Shown here: one piece after another, positions 1-8,865 of the stretch
Numbering within the stretch: the first letter of the stretch is position 1
Layout: every line of letters begins with the position of its first letter
Translations under genes and position numbers: made by a program
DNA from: an uncultured Clostridia bacterium
Lineage (GTDB): Bacteria; Bacillota; Clostridia; TANB77; CAG-508
Assembly: GCA_947629555.1 (NCBI GenBank)
Contig: CANRED010000013.1
Location: 1 to 37,974, forward strand
Direction: 5' to 3'
DNA: 37,974 bases
The notes under the pieces: model-generated
Seen by the model: the letters and a program-made list of their open reading frames with translations, nothing else
Database searches by the model: none
What the model was told of the DNA's origin: nothing

Positions 1-6
1 TAAAAT

Positions 7-37
7 TTAGCCCTAAAAAACTAATTTTTAGGGCTAA
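7..37. terminator. Rho-independent-type (bidirectional) hairpin downstream of the phosphoglucomutase gene
   Basis: Perfect 13-bp inverted repeat ttagccctaaaaa / tttttagggctaa with a 5-nt loop, A/T-rich flanks. Confidence 0.75.
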
Positions 38-91
38 TGTTTAAAAAATTTTGGGACATTTTCAAAAATCATTGACAATAAAATTTAATCA

Positions 92-1816
92 TTAACTTAA
101 GCTTTCTAATACGTCTTTTTTCAAAGTTTCTAATTTTTGTTTTGAATCTTCTAAGCTTGTTCCTTTAACACCAATATAGAATTTAATTTTTGGTTCTGTT
201 CCAGAAGGACGAACACAGCACCAAGCATCATTAGTTAAATCAAAATACAATACATTAGATTTTGGCTGATTTATATCAGTTTTTTCATTTGTTTCATAAT
301 TAATTGCAGTACTTGTTTGATAATCTGCAAATTTTATAACTTTATAATCACCAAAAGCTTTTGGTGGATTATTTCTAACACTAGTCATCATTTCTTTTAT
401 TTTTTCTGCACCTTCTGCACCTTTTAGAACAAGAGAATGTTGACCTTCTGTATAATAACCATATTTTTCATACATATTAAACATTTGATCCCATAAAGTC
501 ATGCCTAAGGTTTTATAATATGCAACAGCTTCGCATAAGCACATAACAGCTACGATTCCGTCTTTATCTCTAGCGTGTGTTCCTATTATGCAACCATAAC
601 TTTCTTCATAAGAAAATACACAATCATAAGTTTTTTGCTCTTCAAAATCTCTTATAACTTTTGCAATATTTTTAAATCCTGTTAATGCTTCAAATAATGC
701 TACATTGTAAGATTTACATATAGCATCTGTTAAATTAGAAGATACTATAGATTTTATAACTGCTGCATTTTTTGGTAGTGTATTTGTTGCTTTCTTTTGA
801 GATAAAATATATTCACAAACTAAATTTCCTGTCATATTTCCATTAAATTGAATGTATTCTCCAGTTTTTGTATCTTTTACATATACACCTAATCTATCTG
901 CATCTGGATCGTTTGCTAGAACAATGTCTGCGTCTTTTTCTTTTGCAAGTTTTAGAGCTAGTTCAAAAGCATTTGGGTCTTCTGGATTTGGATAAGATAC
1001 AGTAGGGAAGTTTCCATCAGGTAATTCTTGTTCTTTTACAACAAATACATTTGTAAATCCAATTTCTTTTAAAATTCTTTGAACTAGTACGTTTCCTGTT
1101 CCATGTAAAGGAGTGTATACTATTTTTATATTATTTGCTTCTTGTTTAATTAGCTCTGGGTGAACTAACAATTTCTTTAATTCGGCAATATACTTATCAT
1201 CAATTTCAGTTGATATTACATTATATAATCCCTGTGCTTTAGCATCTTCTAAAGAGATAGTTTTTATTTTTGAATAATCTTCTATAGCATTTACCTCATT
1301 AATAATTCCAGTATCGATTGGTGCAACAATTTGAGCACCATCTTCCCAATATACTTTATATCCGTTGTATTCAGGTGGATTATGACTAGCAGTAATTATA
1401 ATACCAGATATACAACCTAAATTTCTAATTGTAAAAGACAACTCAGGAGTAGGTCTCAAAGAATCAAATATATAAGTTTTAATTCCATTTGCATTCAAAC
1501 ATAAAGCAGCATAATCACTAAATTCTTTAGACATATGTCTTGAATCATAAGCTATTGCTACACCTCTTGATTGACCATTATTTTTTATTATAAAATTGGC
1601 TAATCCCTGCGTTGCTTTACCAACTGTATAGATATTCATTCTATTTGTACCAGCGCCAATTATACCTCTAAGGCCTGCTGTTCCAAACTCTAAATCTTTG
1701 TAAAATCTGTCTTGAATTTCAGCTTCATTTCCAGAAATACTAAGTAATTCTTTTTTAGTTGCTTCATCAAACAATGGGTTATTGCACCATTGCTCATATT
1801 TTTCTTTATAATCCAT
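92..1816 (-). CDS. Phosphoglucomutase/phosphomannomutase family protein
   Basis: 574 aa; GTAGLRGIIGAG, catalytic-loop TASHNPPEYNGYK, DPDADRLG metal site and C-terminal RPSGTEPKIKFY motifs of alpha-D-phosphohexomutases. Confidence 0.95.
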   Translation of the reverse strand: MDYKEKYEQWCNNPLFDEATKKELLSISGNEAEIQDRFYKDLEFGTAGLRGIIGAGTNRMNIYTVGKATQGLANFIIKNNGQSRGVAIAYDSRHMSKEFSDYAALCLNANGIKTYIFDSLRPTPELSFTIRNLGCISGIIITASHNPPEYNGYKVYWEDGAQIVAPIDTGIINEVNAIEDYSKIKTISLEDAKAQGLYNVISTEIDDKYIAELKKLLVHPELIKQEANNIKIVYTPLHGTGNVLVQRILKEIGFTNVFVVKEQELPDGNFPTVSYPNPEDPNAFELALKLAKEKDADIVLANDPDADRLGVYVKDTKTGEYIQFNGNMTGNLVCEYILSQKKATNTLPKNAAVIKSIVSSNLTDAICKSYNVALFEALTGFKNIAKVIRDFEEQKTYDCVFSYEESYGCIIGTHARDKDGIVAVMCLCEAVAYYKTLGMTLWDQMFNMYEKYGYYTEGQHSLVLKGAEGAEKIKEMMTSVRNNPPKAFGDYKVIKFADYQTSTAINYETNEKTDINQPKSNVLYFDLTNDAWCCVRPSGTEPKIKFYIGVKGTSLEDSKQKLETLKKDVLESLS

Positions 1817-1830
1817 ATTTTTTTCTCCTT

Positions 1831-1865
1831 CCCAATGCGGGTCGATGTGGGCATCGACTCCTACA
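1831..1865 (-). repeat. Interspersed palindromic repeat, GTCGATG variant (single module, reverse orientation)
   Basis: cccaatgcgggtcgatgtgggcatcgactcctaca; reverse complement tgtaggagtcgatgcccacatcgacccgcattggg matches the other modules in the window. Confidence 0.8.
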
Positions 1866-3105
1866 ATTTCTTGTGAAAATTCAAATATAACTCTCTTGCA
1901 GTTTCTGGGCTGTCTGTTCCAGTTGCATTTTTTACAGGAGCAAATTCTTCTTCTCTTTTTACTCTTAATATAACCATATCATCTAAAGTACTAAATGCAT
2001 CAAATATAAATGCTTCAAACTTATATGCATTTGGTTGATTAGATGTAATTATTTGTTTGTTTTCGTCCATGTAAGAAGCTTTTTTAAATGCAGAATGATA
2101 AGGTAAACTATTTTTACTAATTGCTTCAAGTGCTTTTATATTAAATAAATTACACAAAATATGAGATTCTCCAAAAACTAATTCTCCATTTTCATCTCTT
2201 GCATTTGCCATTTCTTCTGTTATTTCTGTATATTCAACAACACTAGGTTTTCCATTTCTCTTACAAAATACACCAACTTTTTCTTTAGGTCCAGCTTTAA
2301 CTAATGATTTACCACCTGCTAAAGTATTTTTAGTCATACATAATCCCATAAGAATAGGGTCAACCATTTTTACTAAAACATTATCTACACCGCCAATAAA
2401 AATCCATTCAATTCCATTAGATTTCATATCTTCTAAAACATTGTTCTTAAACATAGATTCAAAAATTCCACCATGACCATTAGCAGCCAATTTTACAGTT
2501 CCATTTTCATTTAAAAGAATTTTGCCATCTGTACTAAGCATAGGTAATTCACCTTGCTTGAAGAAATGAACAGCATCTTTAGGGTATCCAAAAAAATTAT
2601 GCTCTTCAAAGAAATTTATAGTAGCTGAATTGTTTTCATTACTTGTCATTAAATACCAAGGAATAGTAACTCCGTAAGTATTTTTTGCTAAAATTAAAGT
2701 ATCACAAAGAATTTCAAAAATAGACTTATGACTGTCTAATCCTAAATCAAAAGTTCCTTTTGGACCATTATGTCCAAGTCTTGTACCTTGACCACCAGCC
2801 ATTGTAACAACTGCTAATTTACCAGCTTTTATTGCTTCTAACCCTTTTGAATAGTACAAATCTAAATCAGCTTGAGGTAATTTAGATTTATCTACATAAG
2901 GAATAGGTTCAATAGTATTGGTATCAATTTCAATTTCTGCTTTAGTATTTTTATACAAGTTAGCCATTAGTTCAAAATCAATATCTAAAATTTGATTTAA
3001 TAATAACTCTTTATTTTCAGGAGTTAAATCATCAAAATAAGTAAGTAAATGCTCTTGATTATATTTTTTTAATAATTCTTTTACCTTAACAAGTTTTTCC
3101 TCCAT
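1861..3105 (-). CDS. UTP--glucose-1-phosphate uridylyltransferase / UDP-sugar pyrophosphorylase (UDPGP family)
   Basis: 414 aa; VVTMAGGQGTRLGHNGPKGTFDLG nucleotide-binding motif, FIGGVDNVLVK, LCNLFNIKALE. Confidence 0.9.
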   Translation of the reverse strand: MEEKLVKVKELLKKYNQEHLLTYFDDLTPENKELLLNQILDIDFELMANLYKNTKAEIEIDTNTIEPIPYVDKSKLPQADLDLYYSKGLEAIKAGKLAVVTMAGGQGTRLGHNGPKGTFDLGLDSHKSIFEILCDTLILAKNTYGVTIPWYLMTSNENNSATINFFEEHNFFGYPKDAVHFFKQGELPMLSTDGKILLNENGTVKLAANGHGGIFESMFKNNVLEDMKSNGIEWIFIGGVDNVLVKMVDPILMGLCMTKNTLAGGKSLVKAGPKEKVGVFCKRNGKPSVVEYTEITEEMANARDENGELVFGESHILCNLFNIKALEAISKNSLPYHSAFKKASYMDENKQIITSNQPNAYKFEAFIFDAFSTLDDMVILRVKREEEFAPVKNATGTDSPETARELYLNFHKKL

Positions 3106-3171
3106 TAAAAAAACTCCTTTCCATATATTTTAAATTGCTTACATATTATACCAATAAAAAGATTTAGTCAA

Positions 3172-3250
3172 GTAGGGAACGACGCCTCTGTCATTCCATG
3201 GTCGTAGGGAACGACGCCCTCGTCGTTCCGTCACTCCGAAGGCATACCCA
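3172..3250 (+). repeat. Interspersed palindromic repeat cluster (two tandem modules)
   Basis: gtagggaacgacgcctctgtcattccatggtcgtagggaacgacgccctcgtcgttccgtcactccgaaggcataccc; core IR ggaacgacg-ccct-cgtcgttcc. Confidence 0.9.
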
Positions 3251-3363
3251 ATATATCTACACAAAAAAATCAAACAAAATTAAAAAATACTATTTTCAAA
3301 ATTCAATTACCGTGTTATAATACAAAATATCTTATACCAAATGGTATTAAGGAGGATGTTTAA

Positions 3364-4257
3364 ATGATTTTTAAGGACTACTATAAAATACTAGGATTAG
3401 AAACAAACAAAGTAACTCCAGAAGAAATAAAAACAGCATATAGAGAACAAGCAAAAAAATATCATCCAGATGTTAATGTTGGAGATAAACGAAGTGAAGA
3501 AAGATTTAAAGATATAAATGAAGCATATAAATTACTAAGTCAATCACAAAGCAAAAGAAAATATGACAGACAATGGTATAATTATATTGGCAAAAAAAAG
3601 GCAAAAGAAGAAAATAAAAATGGAGAAGAAAAGGCTTCAAGTGAAATTTTTTCAATGTTTTTTGGATCAGAACAAAAAAAAGAGGAAACAACCAAGAAAA
3701 AAACAACTAAAAATCCTATTAAAGGAGAAAATATAGAAACAGAAATAAATATTTCAATAGAAGAAGCATATTATGGTAGTGAAAAGAAAATATCCCTAAG
3801 AGCAATAGATGGAAAAATGAAAACATTTACAGTAAAAATTCCATCAGGAATAAGAAATAGCGAAAAAATACGATTAATAGGACAAGGAAAAAATGGCTTA
3901 AATGGTGGAAAAAATGGTGATTTATTTATAAAAATCAATATAACTGGAGATTCAAAGTTTCAATTAAGTGGTAATGACTTGCAAACAGATTTATTCTTAT
4001 CACCTTGGGAAGCAGCACTAGGCAGTAGAGTCAGTATAAATGGAATAGATGAAAAAGTTTCTTTATATATACCACCAGGAATTCAAAGTGGAGAAAAAAT
4101 CAGAATACCACAAAAAGGATATAAAGACGGAAAAGGTGGTAGGGGAGATTTAGTTGCAGAAATAAAAACCGTGGTGCCAAGAAAATTAGCAGAAAACGAA
4201 AAAGAACTATTTGAAAGATTAAAAGAAATATCAAAATTTAATCCGAGAAAAGATTAA
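3364..4257 (+). CDS. DnaJ-like co-chaperone (J domain plus DnaJ C-terminal domain, no zinc-finger; CbpA-like)
   Basis: 297 aa; DYYKILGL, AKKYHPDVN (HPD), C-terminal substrate-binding region with IRLIGQGKNGLNGGKNGDL. Confidence 0.9.
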   Translation: MIFKDYYKILGLETNKVTPEEIKTAYREQAKKYHPDVNVGDKRSEERFKDINEAYKLLSQSQSKRKYDRQWYNYIGKKKAKEENKNGEEKASSEIFSMFFGSEQKKEETTKKKTTKNPIKGENIETEINISIEEAYYGSEKKISLRAIDGKMKTFTVKIPSGIRNSEKIRLIGQGKNGLNGGKNGDLFIKINITGDSKFQLSGNDLQTDLFLSPWEAALGSRVSINGIDEKVSLYIPPGIQSGEKIRIPQKGYKDGKGGRGDLVAEIKTVVPRKLAENEKELFERLKEISKFNPRKD

Positions 4258-4270
4258 TAAATGAATATAT

Positions 4271-4296
4271 ACAGGTCGCATATCATGCGACCTGTA
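4271..4296. terminator. Strong hairpin after the dnaJ-like gene, weak U-tract
   Basis: acaggtcgcat-atc-atgcgacctgt inverted repeat 14 nt after the stop codon. Confidence 0.5.
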
Positions 4297-4326
4297 CCAA
4301 TTAATTTACATAATTAATAAAAAATA

Positions 4327-4356
4327 TTGACAATCCCTATATATATGAGTTATAAT
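4327..4356 (+). promoter_or_regulatory. Sigma-A-type promoter for the VirD4-like operon
   Basis: TTGACA (4327-4332), 18-nt spacer, TATAAT (4351-4356), followed by ORF at 4413 with a purine-rich RBS. Confidence 0.7.
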
Positions 4357-4412
4357 AATTATAGTTGTGACACAAAAGATAAAACTAAAAATGTAGAAGA
4401 GGGGTGCAATAA

Positions 4413-4949
4413 ATGGAGGAATTTTTACAAGGAAAACATTTTAGCATTACAGATCCTCAAAACGTAAGTACAGTAATATATCAAATAAAAGAAACTGAAA
4501 AGGAGTATTTAAAAGATTCTCCTAAATATACAGTTGAAAGACTTGATTATACAGAAGAAATAGTTGGACAAAACACAAAGAAAACATTTTTTGTTGACGA
4601 GCCACATCCGGAAGGAGATAAGTTGGTTATTCTTTCATTTGGTAAAGAAAAAGTGGTTGTAAATATGGGAATTCTCGAAGAAGACAGAGTAAGAATTTCT
4701 AAAAAACCAGTTCCAATGAATTTTAAAACTTTATATAATGAACAAGAAACAGAATATAAAGAATTTACATATACGCCTAATTTAAAAAGGCCAATATCAA
4801 TTATAGACCCAGAAACAACAGAAGAAGTAAAACCTATTTTATATATGGATGAAAATACTAATGAAATAAAAGGAAAATGCAAATTAAAACCATATAAAAG
4901 TTACTTTGCATTTGAAATAAAAGAAGATAAAACTAAGCGAGATTCGTAA
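4413..4949 (+). CDS. Hypothetical protein, operonic with the VirD4-like ATPase
   Basis: 178-aa ORF with promoter and RBS; no recognised motif. Confidence 0.7.
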   Translation: MEEFLQGKHFSITDPQNVSTVIYQIKETEKEYLKDSPKYTVERLDYTEEIVGQNTKKTFFVDEPHPEGDKLVILSFGKEKVVVNMGILEEDRVRISKKPVPMNFKTLYNEQETEYKEFTYTPNLKRPISIIDPETTEEVKPILYMDENTNEIKGKCKLKPYKSYFAFEIKEDKTKRDS

Positions 4950-4963
4950 GGAGGATAATTAAT

Positions 4964-5272
4964 ATGTCAATTGAAATAGGAAGAACAAAAAGTACACAAA
5001 AGCAAAGTAAAATAGAAATTACATTTTTAAATACAGCGTTAGGAAAAGAAGGAAAATTATTAGATGATATAACAGAAGGAAAAAGCATATTAGAATATTC
5101 TCTACAAGAAGCCGAAATGAGTATAAAACTTGAAGATAATGGAATAGATAAAGATGGAAATAGATACGATTTAAAAACAGGTTTATTAATAAGCCAAAAA
5201 GGTAACACACAAAAACCTAAAAATAAAAAGGCAAATATTAAAGATGAGAGAAATGACGATATGACACACTAA
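4964..5272 (+). CDS. Hypothetical protein
   Basis: 102-aa ORF, RBS aaggagg, between 4413 and 5290 ORFs in the same direction. Confidence 0.65.
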   Translation: MSIEIGRTKSTQKQSKIEITFLNTALGKEGKLLDDITEGKSILEYSLQEAEMSIKLEDNGIDKDGNRYDLKTGLLISQKGNTQKPKNKKANIKDERNDDMTH

Positions 5273-5289
5273 GGAAAAGGTGATAATAT

Positions 5290-7285
5290 ATGGGATATAA
5301 ATTTAAAGGAGCAGTAAAAAAGTATAAAGGTAAAATAGCTGCAGCAATAATACTATGGCTTGTATTAACCATAGTATTTATTTGTCCTTTAGCATTAGGA
5401 CTTAGAGATTCACTTTACGAAGGAAATGGATGGAATAGTGCAAACTTCTTTGAAACTTTTGGAAACAATATAGTTAATCCATTCGGTGCATTTGCAAAGT
5501 GCTTTTCAGCAGATTACCTAGGAACCTTTTTTGACTGCTTTAAATTTTATACATTAATATACGCAATTTTCATGTTAATAGGATTTTTAAAAGGAATGCC
5601 AAAAAATGAATATGAGAACATTGAACATGGTTCAAGTGATTGGAGCATAAATGGAGAACAATATAAAATATTAAGTCCAGACAAAGGAATAATATTAGCA
5701 GAAAAAAATTACTTACCGGTGGATAAAAGAGGAAACATAAATGTATTAGTAGTCGGTGGTTCAGGTTCTCGGAAAATCCGCATCTTATGTTATACCAAAT
5801 GCTTATCAATGTTTAGGTTCTTACGTATTTACAGATCCAAAAGGCGAATTATATGATAAAACTGCTGGATACTTAAAATCACAAGGATATGATATAAAAG
5901 TATTCAATCTAGTAAGACCACAAAATAGTGATGGATATAACCCTTTAATGCATATCGCAAGTGAAATAGATGTAGATATTATTGCACATACAATAGTAAA
6001 AGGACAAGGAGAAGCATCAGAAAAGGCAGATCCATATTGGGAAGATATGGCAGAAATGCTATTAAAAGCATTAATATATTTCTTAATGGCAGTTCGTCCA
6101 GACGAAGAACAAAACTTAGCAAGTTGTGCGGAATTAGTAAGAGCGGCAAATAGTAGTTCAAATGGGAATTTACTAACAGAACTAATGAATCAATTACCTT
6201 ATGATCACCCTGCTAGAATGAACTATAAATCTATTGAAATAGCGCCAGAAAAAACTTATGGATCAATATTAAGTACATTACAATCAAAATTAGGTAAATT
6301 CGATTCAAAAGAAATTGCAGAGTTAACATCAACAGACACAATAAATTTCGAAGATATAGGAAAAAAGAAAACAGCATTATATGTAATTTCATCAGATACA
6401 CATGGTGCTTATGACTTCTTACTTACAATATTCTTTTCTCAAATGATACAGCAATTATATGATTTCGCTGATGAAAATGGTGGATCATTAGAAATGCCTA
6501 CATATTTTATTTTAGATGAGTTTGTAAATATTGGTAGAATACCAGATTTCGATAAAAAAATATCAACAAGTAGAAGTAGAAAAATATCATTTAGTGTTAT
6601 TCTACAAAACTTAGACCAATTAGAAGCGGTATATGAAAAATCACATGAAACTATAATGGGTAACTGTGATACACATCTTTTCTTAGGAAGTAACTCACAA
6701 AAAACAGTTGAATATTTTTCTAAAGCACTAGGAGAAAAAACATTAGTAAGAGATAGTGTTTCAGTAAATAGAAATAAAGACAACTGGAAACAAGGGTCTA
6801 GTGTATCAGATCAGTTACTGGGAAGAGCATTACTTACACCAGATGAACTAAGAAGATTAGATAATGATATATGTATAATATATGAAAAAGGCGTAAAACC
6901 AATAAAAGCAAATAAGCATTATTACTTTAATGATAGAGCAACAGTAAACAAATTAGAATCAACTGCTATGCGTCATAATGATATGCCTCCTATAGATAGA
7001 GGAAAATGGAGAAAATACAATCCATATAATCCATATAGGGAAGATGAAGAAGAAAATAAACAAGTAGATACAAAAATAGAATCATTAGATGATTTATTTG
7101 ATGAACCAGAAGAAAAGGAAGTTAAAGAAGAAAAAACAACAAAACAAAATGATATAGAAGCACCTATATTACCACAAGATAATTTTGCTGAAGATAATGA
7201 AAAGAAAGATGATGCTGACCTACAAAAAGAATTAGAATCAAAATTTGATGAGCTTTTTGGAGCATTTGAAGATGACGGACAATAA
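5290..7285 (+). CDS. VirD4/TraG-like type IV coupling ATPase (conjugative DNA transfer family), requires +1 shift at CGG 5770-5772
   Basis: ORFs 5290-5856 and 5756-7285 are the two halves. N-terminal TM segments then VVGGSGS-[C]-GKSASYVIPNAYQCLGSYVFTDPKGELYD (Walker A split) and Walker B-like TYFILDEFVNIGRIPDF. Omitting C5770 gives one continuous 664-aa protein. Confidence 0.88.
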
Positions 7286-7347
7286 ATTAAAATAAATATA
7301 TCCAATTATTAAAGCATTGCATAAAATAACTCTAGGAGGAGTATTTT

Positions 7348-7509
7348 ATGGGATGCTTTAATAATTTATCTGGGTGTGAATTAGTTGCACTTGCAAGTAT
7401 AGTTGCAATAAAAATTTCAGAAGGATTATCTGTAGACGAAATAAATACATTAGGAAATTTCTTTTCAGCACTAGGAGATAATTTAAATACTCTTGCTTCC
7501 CAACTGTAG
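7348..7509 (+). CDS. Small hydrophobic protein, DUF6774-like
   Basis: MGCFNNLSGCELVALASIVAIKISEGLSVDEINTLGNFFSALGDNLNTLASQL*, RBS taggagg; resembles short clostridial 'VALASxxAIxIxxxLsxeEi..L..Ff..lGd' proteins; stop lies in a repeat. Confidence 0.6.
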   Translation: MGCFNNLSGCELVALASIVAIKISEGLSVDEINTLGNFFSALGDNLNTLASQL

Positions 7510-7691
7510 GGGTCGATACCCTCGTTATTTCGTGGTTGTAGGGAACGACGCCCTCGTTATTTCGTGGTTGTAGGGAACGACGCCCTCGTCGTTCCGTCAC
7601 TCCGAAGGCATACCCAATACACAAAAAATGGCATCCATGCCCCTTGCCTCCCTTATTCAAGGGAGGTGGCACGGAGCGCCGGAGGGTTCTA
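7492..7691 (+). repeat. Composite interspersed repeat: three tandem A modules then a B module
   Basis: tgtaggggtcgataccctcg..., two tgtagggaacgacgccctcg... units with about 32-bp period, then cttgcctcccttattcaagggaggtggcacggagcgccggagggttct. Confidence 0.9.
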
Positions 7692-7778
7692 TTTAAATCT
7701 TATACAAAACATTTGACTATACCAAACATATATGATAAACTGTAAAAACAAAAGTTCTCTATAAAGGAGGTAACAAAA

Positions 7779-8843
7779 GTGAAATTCATACATATAGCAG
7801 ATATGCATTTTGATGCACCTTTCACCATATTAAGCCAAAAAAAAGACTTAGGAGATTTAAGAAGAATAGAACAAAGACAAGTATTTAAAAAAGTAATAGA
7901 TTATATAAAAAGCGAAAATATACCATATTTATTCATATCAGGCGATTTATATGAGCATGAATATGTAAAACATACAACTATAGAATTTATAAACAATTTA
8001 TTCAAAGAAATACCAAATACAAAAATATTTATAACTCCTGGAAACCATGATCCATACATAAAAAACTCATATTATAGTACTTTTAATTGGAATGATAATG
8101 TAAAAATATTCAAAAACGAAATAGAAAAATACGAAGACGAAAACATTACTGTATATGGATATGGTTTTGGAGATTTTACCAATATGGGAATAGATATAGA
8201 AAAAATAAATATAGATACAAATAAAATAAATATACTAGTAATACATGGAAGCATAGATTCTAGCAAAACTTTAGACTTACAATATAATCCAATGAAAAGC
8301 TACATATTAAAAAGTAAAAATTTTGATTATGTTGCATTAGGTCACATTCATAAAACCAATTATGCAGAAGGAGAAAACATTGTATATCCTGGCTCAACTA
8401 TATCTTTAGGTTTTGACGAATTAGGAGATCATGGAATGATAGTAGGAGATATAGAAAAAAATAAATTAAAAATAGAATTTAAAAAATTAGATGATAGAGA
8501 GTTTATAGAAAAACAACTAGATATTACAGATATTTATTCAAAAGAAGAGTTAATTCAAACTATTAATTCACAACAATTAAAAGAAAAAAATATGTATAAA
8601 ATTATATTAATAGGTAAGAGAAATTTTGAAATAAATTTAAATGATATACAAAAATCAATATTACTAGATAATATAATAAAAATAAAAGACAAAACACAAA
8701 GTAATTATAATTTAGAGGAAATATCAAAAGAAGAATCTCTAAAGGGAATATTCGTAAAAACAATGCTACAAAAATTAAATGACGAAAATTATAATAAAGA
8801 AGAAATAGAAAAAGCAATAGAAATAGGACTAAATGTACTATAA
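7779..8843 (+). CDS. SbcD/Mre11-like metallophosphoesterase (YhaO-type DNA repair exonuclease)
   Basis: 354 aa; FIHIADMHFDAPF, FISGDLYEHEY, TPGNHDPY, VIHGSIDS, ALGHIHK, YPGSTISLGFDE phosphoesterase motifs. Confidence 0.92.
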   Translation: MKFIHIADMHFDAPFTILSQKKDLGDLRRIEQRQVFKKVIDYIKSENIPYLFISGDLYEHEYVKHTTIEFINNLFKEIPNTKIFITPGNHDPYIKNSYYSTFNWNDNVKIFKNEIEKYEDENITVYGYGFGDFTNMGIDIEKINIDTNKINILVIHGSIDSSKTLDLQYNPMKSYILKSKNFDYVALGHIHKTNYAEGENIVYPGSTISLGFDELGDHGMIVGDIEKNKLKIEFKKLDDREFIEKQLDITDIYSKEELIQTINSQQLKEKNMYKIILIGKRNFEINLNDIQKSILLDNIIKIKDKTQSNYNLEEISKEESLKGIFVKTMLQKLNDENYNKEEIEKAIEIGLNVL

Positions 8844-8865
8844 AATAATGAAAAGGAGAAACCTT

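Noticed and set aside
7501-7600. CRISPR-like regularly spaced repeats
   Set aside because: Units are directly adjacent with no unique spacers, are imperfect palindromes, and the same sequence is scattered through intergenic regions; no cas genes
7358-7672. ORF of 104 aa on the minus strand (and similar RGRRSLQPRNN ORFs at 22803-23000, 37300-37806, 37715-37924)
   Set aside because: Translations of the interspersed palindromic repeats, no RBS; spurious
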